The position numbers were made by a program, and so were the translations under genes. The notes beneath the pieces are model-generated. The model was not told where the DNA came from and made no database searches. It worked only from the letters and a program-made list of their open reading frames with translations. A DNA stretch of 59,129 nt from an uncultured Muribaculaceae bacterium. GTDB lineage: Bacteria > Bacteroidota > Bacteroidia > Bacteroidales > Muribaculaceae. Shown piece by piece: positions 37,001-43,879 of this stretch (position 1 is the first letter of the stretch; each line of letters starts with the position of its first letter). The DNA lies in NCBI GenBank assembly GCA_947625935.1, contig CANQQE010000017.1, positions 1 to 59,129 on the forward strand, given 5' to 3'.

Positions 37001-37857
37001 TAGCCGGCGGCTCGTCAAAAGATAAATATTATGTCTGGGAAGTCGGTTCCGCCCCCGATGCGGTCAAACTCGTGTTTGACATGGGGGAGGCTAATCTCGC
37101 AGGTTCTAACCCGCGGGTGAAACAAAAGACCTATGGCACTCTGCGCTATGATGATCGTTCGGGGCGACTTATTGTGATGACCACTGATGATTCGGCATCG
37201 GGGCACTATAGGTACAACTGGACCCACTTTATTGATCCCGAGACAGGTGAAATCGTCCGAACGATTGCTTTGAGACCCTATTATTGGTTCCAGGCTTTCG
37301 CCATATTCCCTGACAAACATGATGCGGTGATTGGTCTTGATGATATAGAGATGGATATGTCAGATGTGGATAAAGTCATCGATTTATCCGAGTTTGTGTC
37401 AGATGCGGACAACATCGATTCAAACATAAAGCTGTCTCTGTATGACGCGCCGGCTCTCGTTGCCGGTGACAATGGTTCGGATGCCCATGCCGCAGTGGAT
37501 CTCGCAGGCAAGATTCTGACCATATCGCCTAAATCTGTAGGCAAGCATTATTTCACATTAGCGGCAGAGTCTAACGGGCGTACGGTGAGTCGGACTGTCG
37601 CCGTTAACGTGGGGGATATTTCGTCGGGCGTTAGTGCTGTTGGCTGCGATTCTCGGTCAGTAGTCTGCGACGGGCAAAGGATAACCGTAAACGGGTTTGA
37701 CGGCCAAGACTTCAACATCTATGATATGACAGGTCGGCTTGTGGCATCGTTTCATGTTGATGGCGACGATTATATTTTTGATTTCGGTCGACACAAAGGT
37801 GTGTATATCGTGAAATCAGATAACAATTTTATCACTAAAGTCATTATCGGAAAATGA
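34081..37857 (+). CDS. Large multidomain secreted protein with DUF5074-like propeller
   Basis: 1258 residues. Signal peptide ends SALAHP. Residues ~21-330 form an unrecognised domain rich in Trp/Tyr (WTGTGPNKAALVIQYNG, YVWGYRWENGEKPSG). Ig-like and Big_2-like segments span ~390-700 (YKSSDTKIVTANATAF). A BtuG/DUF5074-like propeller spans ~702-1076 (LLLNEEWFGHTNGGMNYL, IGDMVHAGHYVFGIKQ), then a cadherin-like spacer. The last ~75 residues (NIYDMTGRLVASF..GVYIVKSD) look like a type IX sorting domain. Likely surface-attached cobalamin or cobamide capture, by inference. It starts 69 bp after the previous gene and overlaps the next by 4 bp. Confidence 0.75.
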   Translation: MRTKLLAVSLGLSAFSALAHPIDFNRIQNWTGTGPNKAALVIQYNGDTYGSDAYVWGYRWENGEKPSGETMMKAICANSSRLSMLTQYTGSMGSTLCGVGYSLHQEVLKHLFFNFEKAKNFEFINFDYYNVNSFMGQTEAPGDNAPALAQAAIDKAIAGTHYVQHPFDYATYGYPAYDYDCWDIDEETELRGGVSQYEPKWLSAWYEGYWSYWCANNPSQDWMYSGSGFSGRTLVDGSVDGWSFTQFESAQVGGMGEGVAPCEGGCIIYMPARLLDKEIWAAKCVRNVGEGGSSIPMIVKFGDPSKIDNVVVRLSFNSVLPSAQEVLAALAADPAFSLEGGKLSIDADGDGVFNKSGDDTACEGTWTLTEYEDCVMLSCENDEVPEYLLYLPEPGTAGAVIPDELSFALSDKTDHIPVFVQREEAYDAINYSWYRRSDSNLTHSSNSSDIVKSIATGASTFGQLSYAGNKAGEVYIHVRVRTGKGTSYSYSNICHFKLLPPEIPLESITFAHASIDAPLNSTIYNEISLLPENATFTGLTYKSSDTKIVTANATAFKTTKNPGGATVTVSSTWNPEVSASFEVVSALRHPVTDFAIQGVDGDVIVLNPKQMIGIITDVTPSDADIKDFNVTLTGNGSDKSDFIASMYKVNYWDENNTRTQFYELSGHRVGECTLTLTSTDGGNVSKTYTIRVEDPDRTPLENGYTDGTLLLNEEWFGHTNGGMNYLTPQGDIMYQVYERENPGMSFGCTSQYAAIWGGKLIAISKQASDAGDPLPGGGRVVVADAKTLKRFGSIDNLVFGDETKSADGRAVAGATPGKVYVGTSNGIYIIDIEDVRVVGKITDFDESGSAGADLYSGQIGDMVHAGHYVFGIKQNAGAFAIDINTDRVVKKYDIASVQGITQTADGHVWIASVADGCARFTCVDPESLDEVEDMSVTFPSTVPSPTCSWGAWRNTPFVGSYGRNAIWFSAGGGIAGGSSKDKYYVWEVGSAPDAVKLVFDMGEANLAGSNPRVKQKTYGTLRYDDRSGRLIVMTTDDSASGHYRYNWTHFIDPETGEIVRTIALRPYYWFQAFAIFPDKHDAVIGLDDIEMDMSDVDKVIDLSEFVSDADNIDSNIKLSLYDAPALVAGDNGSDAHAAVDLAGKILTISPKSVGKHYFTLAAESNGRTVSRTVAVNVGDISSGVSAVGCDSRSVVCDGQRITVNGFDGQDFNIYDMTGRLVASFHVDGDDYIFDFGRHKGVYIVKSDNNFITKVIIGK

Positions 37858-39254
37858 AACGTAGCTTGATATTTATCTCGGCTCTCCTTGCGGCGGCGGC
37901 TTCGGTCGTCGCCGGCGGGGAGGCTGACTACACTAAAGGAATCATATGGGTCAACGAGGACTGGTATGGGCATCAAAATTCCACGGTAAATTATCTTTTG
38001 CCCGATGACCCAAATGGCGAGTATTGGAAATACCGAATAATCCAGGCTGAAAATCCCGGAAAGGAATTGGGTTGTACCAATCAATACGGTGCATTTTGGC
38101 ATGGTAAGTTATATCTCATCGCAAAACAGGAAAAGGATCCGGGCGCGACCATAACTGGAGGCCGAATCACTGTCGCCGATGCCAAAACGATGAAGATTCT
38201 TCATCAGCAAAGCCTGATTGACCCTTCGGGGGCGCAATGCGACGGCCGTGGCTTCCTTGGCGTTGATGAGCACAAAGGTTATATTTCGACAAGCAATGGC
38301 GTGTGGGTGTTTAATCTCGACACATATACCGTCACAGGGCAGGTCGAAGGGTCGGCTAACCCTAACGCCGGAGGCGACAACGACAAGCCGACGACAGATC
38401 CGACAGGCTCTCTCTATCACGGGCAGTCGGGCATGATGGTTTCGGCGGCGGGTAAAGTTTTTGTGGCTCATCAGCAATATGGTGTGCTCGTTGTTGACCC
38501 AGTCGAGGATAGGGTCACAGAGGTAGTATCTATGGATATTGTCCAAAAGGGAGCAGGAATCGGGTCGATAGTCAAGTCAAAGGATGGCTATCTGTGGCTG
38601 TCGGTAGCTAAGAATCTTCAGGGGACCGGGTCGTTTCTTAACAGTATCGTGAGATTGAATCCCGAGAATCTCAGCTATGAAATCATCGATGTACCCCAAG
38701 GGATGTATCCGCCTTCCAACTCATGGTATGCCTGGACTCCTGACGCTTTTGTGGCATCGACAGTCGAGAATTGTCTTTACTGGAAGGGGGGCCCAAACCG
38801 TTGGTTCACCGGCACCAAGATTTATAAATTTGACTGCGACACGCGTCAACAGTCGCTTTTTATCGACCTTGAAGATGAAGGAGCCAATTGGAAGCTCTAT
38901 GGTTGTGCCATCGGGGTACATCCGGTTACCGATGAAGTTTATATGGCTCTTTATCATGAGTTTGGTACCCCGACCTACATTACCCGGCGTTATTCCCCGC
39001 AGGGTGAGAAAATACGCGATTATGAGATGATAAGGAATTACTGGTTCCCGTCGTTGCCGCTTTTCCCGCGGCCGGAAGATGATTCAGGCGTTGTCGAGAC
39101 TACAGCCGCTACTGTGGAGTCGATTGGCTCTGTGTTTAATCTTCAGGGTCATAAGTTAAAGACCAATGTCAGATATGGAGATTGGGATGGCCTCGAATCA
39201 GGAATATACATCTGGCGCAGCCCATCGTCATCGCATAAATTTCATAAACCTTAG
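37854..39254 (+). CDS. Secreted DUF5074-like beta-propeller protein
   Basis: 466 residues. Signal peptide MKRSLIFISALLAAAASVVAGG. Nearly the whole mature protein is one propeller that resembles residues 702-1076 of the preceding 1258-residue protein: EDWYGHQNSTVNYLLPDD against EEWFGHTNGGMNYLTPQG, and ELGCTNQYGAFWHGKLYLIAKQ against SFGCTSQYAAIWGGKLIAISKQ. The C-terminal SIGSVFNLQGHKLK..GLESGIYIWR is a short type IX-like tail. Likely arisen by duplication within the cobalamin operon, whose last gene it is. Confidence 0.75.
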   Translation: MKRSLIFISALLAAAASVVAGGEADYTKGIIWVNEDWYGHQNSTVNYLLPDDPNGEYWKYRIIQAENPGKELGCTNQYGAFWHGKLYLIAKQEKDPGATITGGRITVADAKTMKILHQQSLIDPSGAQCDGRGFLGVDEHKGYISTSNGVWVFNLDTYTVTGQVEGSANPNAGGDNDKPTTDPTGSLYHGQSGMMVSAAGKVFVAHQQYGVLVVDPVEDRVTEVVSMDIVQKGAGIGSIVKSKDGYLWLSVAKNLQGTGSFLNSIVRLNPENLSYEIIDVPQGMYPPSNSWYAWTPDAFVASTVENCLYWKGGPNRWFTGTKIYKFDCDTRQQSLFIDLEDEGANWKLYGCAIGVHPVTDEVYMALYHEFGTPTYITRRYSPQGEKIRDYEMIRNYWFPSLPLFPRPEDDSGVVETTAATVESIGSVFNLQGHKLKTNVRYGDWDGLESGIYIWRSPSSSHKFHKP

Positions 39255-39291
39255 CGGGGGCGGCCACTCAAGACTGAAATAAAAATGTTGT

Positions 39292-39321
39292 GATGCCGTG
39301 AATGTCATGGTTCACGGCATC
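39292..39321 (+). terminator. Terminator of the cobalamin operon
   Basis: GATGCCGTGAA (39292-39302) and TTCACGGCATC (39311-39321) pair perfectly around an 8-nt loop, followed by TCTTCATTT. Confidence 0.7.
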
Positions 39322-39344
39322 TCTTCATTTATTCAGCGGCTCTA

Positions 39345-39794
39345 ATGATAACATTCATAATGATTTTGATGGATATACAACTCAATACTTTTCCCGGTTC
39401 AATTACATCAATCGGTACTGACGTTTTCAGCCAATGTAGCGGACTGACGTCCCTGACCATAGCCGGCTCTGTCTCTTCTATCGGATTTTCAGTTTTTGCA
39501 CAATGCAGGTCTTTGACCGCTGTGACAATTCCCGATGCGGTGGAGTCAATAAGGAATTATGCTTTCTATGAATGCTCTGGACTCTCCTCCGAGACTATCT
39601 GCAAATCAGTCGCATCCATTGGGGTGAATGCTTTCGGTGAATGCGTCAGTCTGACAAAGGTTTATTGTAATGCCATGACACTTTCAGAAGCCGACAAAGG
39701 GAGTTTTTTTGACAATGCTCTGAACGGCACATTATATGTGCCGAAGGGTTCTAAATCAGCCTATGAGCTCGCCGAGGTGTGGGAAAATTTCTAA
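39345..39794 (+). CDS. Orphan BspA-type leucine-rich-repeat fragment
   Basis: 149 residues. Four to five TpLRR/BspA repeats (SITSIGTDVFSQCSGLTSLTIAG, VSSIGFSVFAQCRSLTAVTIPD, VASIGVNAFGECVSLTKVYC) and the capping YVPKGSKSAYELAEVWENF, which is the usual repeat-domain end. It lacks a signal peptide and any sorting domain. BspA proteins are normally several hundred residues and secreted, so this is probably a truncated remnant. ATG 39369 is a possible shorter start. No promoter consensus seen. Confidence 0.6.
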   Translation: MITFIMILMDIQLNTFPGSITSIGTDVFSQCSGLTSLTIAGSVSSIGFSVFAQCRSLTAVTIPDAVESIRNYAFYECSGLSSETICKSVASIGVNAFGECVSLTKVYCNAMTLSEADKGSFFDNALNGTLYVPKGSKSAYELAEVWENF

Positions 39795-40006
39795 ACAATC
39801 TCAGAAAACGAGCATTCGAATATTTCTCTGCAATTGTTGTTTCATAAAGATTTTTGTATTCATTTATTATATATAGGGTGAGCTTATGGTGTGTGCTTGC
39901 ATTAGTCTTATTTTGCTTTGATGTGCCGTAGAGATGCCCATGCGGCCTCTAATTTTGCCGGTGAAAGTCTTATTGGCTTTTCTTATAACTTAAAACTCAG
40001 TAACAT

Positions 40007-40486
40007 ATGTCGTTTTGGAATTTTCTTGGCGAGTTGGCACTATTCAATATGGTTTGTAACTGGTTTTCCGGGAAGCCGAAATCGAAACCTCAATCATCGG
40101 CATATCCGCCGCTTCACGACCATATCCACGATGCGGAATATGAAGCTCGCGTTGAGAAATTGCAGCGGGAAATAGTGCATTCCAAGACGAAGATTGCCGA
40201 ATATCAGCGAATCATTGACAGCGAAAGGGACTATTGCGTTGAAGATGCTGATGCAGACGAACTGCAAGACCGCATAGACGAGCTTGAAGACCAACTGGGC
40301 AGTTGCGATGTCATGTCAGACCGCTATGACCGCATCCAAGATGAGATTGACAGGCTCCAAGACCGACTTGATGATATTGAGGATAGTCAGGATATGAATG
40401 TCGATATTTATTGCGATTTGCATTACGACTCTGAGGGCCTCGATGGTTTTTACCAAGACTTAGATGAGGTTTACGATTTAGATTAA
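40007..40486 (+). CDS. Hypothetical acidic coiled-coil protein
   Basis: 159 residues. A hydrophobic N-terminus (MSFWNFLGELALFNMVCNWF) may be a membrane anchor. A long acidic coiled coil spans ~45-135 (LQREIVHSKTKIAEYQRII, ELQDRIDELEDQLG, IQDEIDRLQDRLDDIED). The C-terminus is acidic and ends DLD. No family recognised. The 212 bp upstream (39795-40006) hold nothing else I can name. It sits at the boundary between the chromosome and the accessory region. Confidence 0.55.
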   Translation: MSFWNFLGELALFNMVCNWFSGKPKSKPQSSAYPPLHDHIHDAEYEARVEKLQREIVHSKTKIAEYQRIIDSERDYCVEDADADELQDRIDELEDQLGSCDVMSDRYDRIQDEIDRLQDRLDDIEDSQDMNVDIYCDLHYDSEGLDGFYQDLDEVYDLD

Positions 40487-40495
40487 TCAGGCGGT

Positions 40496-40526
40496 TTGGA
40501 TATTCTCGTTTGGTGGGTTATTTTTG
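40496..40526 (+). promoter_or_regulatory. Promoter of small membrane protein cassette, copy 1
   Basis: TTG (40496-40498), 20-base spacer, TATTTTTG (40519-40526). The equivalent promoter precedes copy 2 at 52253-52283. Confidence 0.6.
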
Positions 40527-40542
40527 CGAAAACTTTAGGATC

Positions 40543-40794
40543 ATGTCGGTTTTGTCAATAATGCACTTCCCCGGATCGCTCGTCGATATCCTGTTATGGC
40601 TCGGTTTGCTGGCCTTGGCCTTATTATTGCTGAGAGTGGCCGGCTCGGTGCTGATTTTCGTCGGATTCTGGCTTTGGTATGTGGTCAGAGGCCGCTTGAA
40701 GGAGTTTAACTACAAGATTCTCAATGACCCCGATTTCCTGTCATTTGACAAGGATACCGGAAATTCCATTGGTGACGTCCAAATAGAGGTTTAA
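40543..40794 (+). CDS. Small membrane protein, copy 1 of a duplicated cassette (frameshifted end)
   Basis: 83 residues. A single hydrophobic stretch of ~35 residues (LVDILLWLGLLALALLLLRV and onward) and a charged C-terminus. Residues 1-73 differ from copy 2 (52300-52533) at three positions only. One missing base near 40759 (GGAAATTCC versus GGCAAATTCC) replaces the ending KFHW by NSIGDVQIEV. No family recognised. Copy 2 lies in the phage tail module, so this copy is probably phage-derived. Confidence 0.6.
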   Translation: MSVLSIMHFPGSLVDILLWLGLLALALLLLRVAGSVLIFVGFWLWYVVRGRLKEFNYKILNDPDFLSFDKDTGNSIGDVQIEV

Positions 40795-41156
40795 TAAATT
40801 TCGCCTTACATACTCGGCAAACCTCGATGGCACTCCCGGCACGATAGAGCAGACCGACAGCAGAGAACGCCCCACAGATGGCAGGGCGATAGGTACGACA
40901 CCCAACCCCAAAAGAGAACACGCCGCCTCGATGCCGCAGACCTCGGAAACCGAACACTAATAAACCGAACACCGACCGACAAAATATAAATGATTATAAC
41001 ACAATCACATTTAACCCTATTTTTACAAATTTGTTGCCCTTTTGTTGCTCGCTTAAAACCGAATAACACCTAAGTTGCGTTATGTCAATAACATACGCTT
41101 ATATTTTCACTTTCTAAATTGGAAAGTGAAACAAAATTAAGGAGAATTAAAAGCGT
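40795..41156. other. Intergenic region with gene remnant, doublet and hairpin
   Basis: A plus-strand frame without a start (about 40803-40960, ending TAA) is GC-richer than its surroundings and may be the tail of a lost gene. The sequence then turns AT-rich. TTTGTTGC occurs at 41030-41037 and 41041-41048 (period 11). TTTCACTTTC (41105-41114) and GAAAGTGAAA (41122-41131) form a perfect hairpin after the minus-strand gene that ends at 41157. Confidence 0.4.
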
Positions 41157-41462
41157 TTAACCGTAATATTTAAGATAGAATTTTTTGAAAGGCTCGGCAG
41201 CATCACGCAGCGACCACGCGGTTTTTGAATAACGATTAAATAACAGGGCTTTTAAGGAAATGGGGATATTATCACTATTGCAGAACTCGGAAAGCCCGGC
41301 GGCGCGATACTCAAAAATATATTCAGACAATAACACCCCGTTTTTTTCATTAACCCAACAACGTTCATAAAACCAAAGCATAGATTTATTTTGCTCGCTA
41401 TATGGGCTTGTTTGCTCGCCTCGATAGTAACGGCAAATTGTAAGTTTTTCCGATTGTTGCAT
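41157..41462 (-). CDS. Hypothetical protein
   Basis: 101 residues, aromatic and basic, no TM or signal. No family recognised. Its start overlaps the stop of the HTH gene upstream (41462), so the two form an operon read away from the 41803 promoter. Confidence 0.5.
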   Translation of the reverse strand: MQQSEKLTICRYYRGEQTSPYSEQNKSMLWFYERCWVNEKNGVLLSEYIFEYRAAGLSEFCNSDNIPISLKALLFNRYSKTAWSLRDAAEPFKKFYLKYYG

Positions 41463-41710
41463 TACTCCCCCTCGGCTTTAATATGTATGGATTTACCACA
41501 ATGAGGGCAGGTAATTACCCCCTCGGCAGGAGTGGTGAAGAATGCCGATACCTCGACACCCAACGCCCCGGCGATTTTCTCTAACGTGCCTATTGTTGGA
41601 TTTCCTTTTAACGATGAGCGTAACGCAATATCCGTAACGCCTACTTGGGCGGCTAAATCCTTGAATAACACGCCTTTTTGCTTGCAAATTTCTTTTACTC
41701 TTAATTGCAT
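41462..41710 (-). CDS. XRE-family HTH regulator with C-terminal zinc ribbon
   Basis: 82 residues from ATG 41710. The HTH spans about 8-60: VKEICKQKGVLFKDLAAQVGVTDIALRSS (positions 5-33), then IGTLEKIAGALGVEVSAFF. The C-terminal CPHCGKSIHI could bind zinc with other cysteines or in a dimer. This kind of small regulator is common in Bacteroidales mobile elements. It is divergent from the promoter at 41803-41832 and may repress it. Confidence 0.7.
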   Translation of the reverse strand: MQLRVKEICKQKGVLFKDLAAQVGVTDIALRSSLKGNPTIGTLEKIAGALGVEVSAFFTTPAEGVITCPHCGKSIHIKAEGE

Positions 41711-41802
41711 AAGGTTTAATTTATGGTTGATTTCGGGTGCAAATATAACACTTAATTTTCGGTTTTGGCTCAAAAGATAAAATAAAATTTATGCTAAATA
41801 TT

Positions 41803-41832
41803 TTGCAGAACGAAATATTTACCTTATCTTTG
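41803..41832 (+). promoter_or_regulatory. Promoter of the small GC-rich gene group
   Basis: TTG (41803-41805), 19-base spacer, TATCTTTG (41825-41832). Drives the genes from 41858 onward. Confidence 0.65.
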
Positions 41833-41857
41833 TCGCCGTAAACAAATATTAAACTTT

Positions 41858-42009
41858 ATGGCACGACCCAAAAAACAGCCCTCGCCCCTTGCTTATCCCT
41901 CGGCGTTGATACCCTCAACAAATTGCTTGAAGCCGCCGCAGGATGCACCGCAGACGCTTACAAGCGCAAATTGCGCCGGGGGCTATTGGTAAGCCTATAC
42001 AGCAAATAA
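41858..42009 (+). pseudogene. Small basic protein gene with a -1 frameshift at an A6 run
   Basis: ATG at 41858 starts MARPKK, then the phase-0 frame turns into a Pro-rich peptide ending TAA at 41992. A -1 shift at the six A (41870-41875) gives a protein-like sequence, TALAPCLSLGVDTLNKLLEA, followed by a basic helix and a stop at 42007-42009. The intact product would be about 50 residues. Either one A was lost, or slippage on the A-run is used. No family recognised. Confidence 0.5.
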
Positions 42010-42011
42010 AC

Positions 42012-42539
42012 ATGAACTATAAACCAAATACTAAACATTTTCTGATTATGGGACGAACAAACCAAAACACCGGGGCGAACCAACCCAACCCGGTAGCCGC
42101 CCCCACAATGGCGGATTTTAATGTATTCCTCGCCGATGCAATGCAGCAATATGGGACGGCAACGTATGCAAATGGCGATATGAATGACGATGAGACGGCA
42201 GCGACCACCCTCTCAACAATCGCCGACCTCGCCGACTTTATGCCGATTTCAACAACTTACCTCGCCGACCTTATGGGCGTAGTGAACGAATACGCCGTAA
42301 CCGCTTGCACGATGGAACGGCAGGACAAAGCCAACTGCGCCTACGAAGCATTAACCCGGCTTGTCTCGCTACACATAAAGTTCACGGAGGTATGGCCGTA
42401 TTTAAGCAGCCTCGGACGCGCCGCGCTGGATTTTGAGGAAGCGCAACACGCTTACAACCTCGCCGAATATCGCCGCGAACAGGAGGGTGCAGAGACCCAC
42501 GAACCCGAAACAATGACCGACAACACCCCGAAGCGATGA
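42012..42539 (+). CDS. Hypothetical protein of mobile element
   Basis: 175 residues from ATG 42012; ATG 42048 (MGRTNQNTG) is an alternative. Ala- and Thr-rich, helical, acidic C-terminus, no signal or TM. Codon use is strongly C-rich (gcc, acc, ctc), unlike the flanking AT-rich DNA. Overlaps the next gene by 4 bp. Function unknown. Confidence 0.6.
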   Translation: MNYKPNTKHFLIMGRTNQNTGANQPNPVAAPTMADFNVFLADAMQQYGTATYANGDMNDDETAATTLSTIADLADFMPISTTYLADLMGVVNEYAVTACTMERQDKANCAYEALTRLVSLHIKFTEVWPYLSSLGRAALDFEEAQHAYNLAEYRREQEGAETHEPETMTDNTPKR

Positions 42540-42892
42540 AAGAGCCACAGAGCCAACAGCAGCAGGGCAACGACCGCCTGAACCTTGCCGCGCTTTACGC
42601 CGCCGTTATTGATTATTTTTGTTTCGGGGAAGCCCCGGAGCAGATGAGAGAGGGCGCGGAACTGACCGCAACGACCTTACACGAACTCGCCCGGCTCGCC
42701 GCCGGAACACTCCCGGCGTTGATGAGGATAACGGCGCACTATGCAGCCACCACGCACGATGCCGACAACGCCGCCACCCTCGCCACGCTGACCGCACCCA
42801 ACGGAGCGGCGGCGGTACTCGCCCGGATTACCTCGGAGGCCGACCGCCTCAACGTTTGGGGGGATGTGCTTGAAACCCTCGCCGATGGCTGA
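42536..42892 (+). CDS. Hypothetical Ala-rich protein of mobile element
   Basis: 118 residues, predicted all-helical and Ala-rich (TATTLHELARLAAGTLPALM, HDADNAATLATLTAP). No family recognised. Coupled by ATGA to the preceding gene and followed by a strong terminator. GC-rich codon use as in its neighbour. Confidence 0.6.
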   Translation: MKEPQSQQQQGNDRLNLAALYAAVIDYFCFGEAPEQMREGAELTATTLHELARLAAGTLPALMRITAHYAATTHDADNAATLATLTAPNGAAAVLARITSEADRLNVWGDVLETLADG

Positions 42893-42923
42893 CCCCCTCG
42901 GCAGAACCCACAACAAAAAAAGA

Positions 42924-42960
42924 AAGCCGGGCAGAGGATTTAACACCTTTTGCCCGGCTT
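42924..42960 (+). terminator. Terminator of the GC-rich gene group
   Basis: AAGCCGGGCA (42924-42933) and TGCCCGGCTT (42951-42960) are perfect inverted arms, followed by GGCTTTTGTTTG. Confidence 0.75.
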
Positions 42961-42986
42961 GGCTTTTGTTTGAAAATTCCAAAAGT

Positions 42987-43006
42987 GTGCGTAAATTCGT
43001 GCGTAA
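42987..43006. repeat. Near-tandem doublet GTGCGTAA, period 12
   Basis: GTGCGTAA at 42987-42994 and 42999-43006, with similar flanks. It lies 33 bp before the tRNA-like fragment at 43039, the same order as the doublet and tRNA-Ser near the window start. Confidence 0.4.
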
Positions 43007-43038
43007 TTTTCGCAACTTATTGATTTTCAATGTTTATT

Positions 43039-43055
43039 GCGGAGAGAGAGGGATT
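43039..43055 (-). other. tRNA-Ser 3'-end fragment, candidate attachment-site remnant
   Basis: The minus strand reads AATCCCTCTCTCTCCGC. This is what the T-loop end, T-stem, acceptor strand and discriminator of a tRNA-Ser with a GGAGAGA acceptor would look like. The rest of a tRNA is absent. Such 3'-end pieces are left by integration into tRNA genes. It is only 17 bp, so chance similarity is possible. Confidence 0.35.
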
Positions 43056-43141
43056 TTTTTAGTAGGTAAACTGCCTGATATAATTGTTAGCTATCACCGT
43101 TTTACATTCGTTGAATTATGGACTTTTGTCCGATATTTGTC

Positions 43142-43537
43142 TCAGGATTCGGGGGCTGGGTTTTGTTTTTTCAACAAGGCCACTATTTCCTCAAACAAGG
43201 CCACTTTTTCCTCAAGTGCTTCTATGCGCTTATCTTTCTCGGCAATCAGCGTCTGCAAATTCTTTATTTCGGAAATGGTGGAACCGACCGTAAAATGGTG
43301 CACTTTGTTTCGCACTCCGCCAATCATCACGCCGGAGTTGGGGGTTTCTCTATCGAAAAAAGTGTCTATCGAGACTCCGAAAAAGTCGGCGATTTTTTCG
43401 ATTTTTGAAACCCTTATGTCCCCTTTGATTATAGCCTCTACCGATCCATTCCAATTCTTGCCCATAAAGTCGAGCAAGTCTCTTTTTTTCTTTCCGCTTG
43501 ATTCTATCAAATCGATGATAATCTGTGGGTTGTACAT
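43142..43537 (-). CDS. Phage repressor-like HTH protein with coiled-coil tail
   Basis: 131 residues. The N-terminal XRE-like HTH covers ~5-65 (IIIDLIESSGKKKRDLLDFM and VSKIEKIADFFGVSIDTFF). Residues ~85-125 are a coiled coil (LIAEKDKRIEALEEKVALFE), probably for oligomerisation. It is divergent from the early genes at 43679 with a palindrome between, the usual lysogeny-switch layout. Confidence 0.7.
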   Translation of the reverse strand: MYNPQIIIDLIESSGKKKRDLLDFMGKNWNGSVEAIIKGDIRVSKIEKIADFFGVSIDTFFDRETPNSGVMIGGVRNKVHHFTVGSTISEIKNLQTLIAEKDKRIEALEEKVALFEEIVALLKKQNPAPES

Positions 43538-43564
43538 ATCCGTTTGCTTTAATAAATATATTTT

Positions 43565-43581
43565 AATAGATTTTATCTATT
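43565..43581. promoter_or_regulatory. Palindromic operator candidate
   Basis: AATAGATTTTATCTATT: perfect 7-bp arms around TTT, between the divergent repressor and the early promoter. Likely bound by the repressor at 43142-43537. Confidence 0.5.
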
Positions 43582-43586
43582 GAATA

Positions 43587-43618
43587 TTGTTGATTTGTGA
43601 TTATTTTAAGTAGATTTG
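43587..43618 (+). promoter_or_regulatory. Early promoter of the phage-like module
   Basis: TAGATTTG (43611-43618) with TTG at 43587-43589 or 43590-43592 (21 or 18 bases spacing). About 60 nt before the ATG at 43679. Confidence 0.55.
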
Positions 43619-43678
43619 CTGAGTAAATTTACAAACTAATTTAAAACATTACAAGAGATTCTATTAAATTTCACGTTT

Positions 43679-43879
43679 ATGGTTATTTCTGACTATCGCA
43701 AGTTTTTCTACTGCCTAAAGGAGAACCCCAAGCGGGTTTTCAGGTGGAGGGTGCTGGAGGCAACGGAAATGTCGCAAGCCACATTCTACTACAAGCTGCG
43801 CAACGGGAACTGGAGCAAAAGTGAGAGAATGGTTGTCGATCGTATTATCGAGGGGATGAGTCATGCTGGAGAGAATTGA
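43679..43879 (+). CDS. Small early protein, possible DNA-binding
   Basis: 66 residues, basic: WRVLEATEMSQATFYYKLRNGNWSKSE resembles a short HTH in its middle. First gene after the early promoter. It overlaps the LuxR-type gene by 17 bp. No named family. Confidence 0.55.
   Translation: MVISDYRKFFYCLKENPKRVFRWRVLEATEMSQATFYYKLRNGNWSKSERMVVDRIIEGMSHAGEN

Noticed and set aside
39918-40175. Separate 85-codon frame overlapping the coiled-coil gene
   Set aside because: Different phase, no domain features, and the coiled-coil frame at 40007 is clearly better.
40806-41069. Minus-strand 87-codon frame in the 40.8-41.1 kb gap
   Set aside because: Composition is unlike a protein, no promoter, and it spans the GC-to-AT transition. 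Considered intergenic or remnant DNA.
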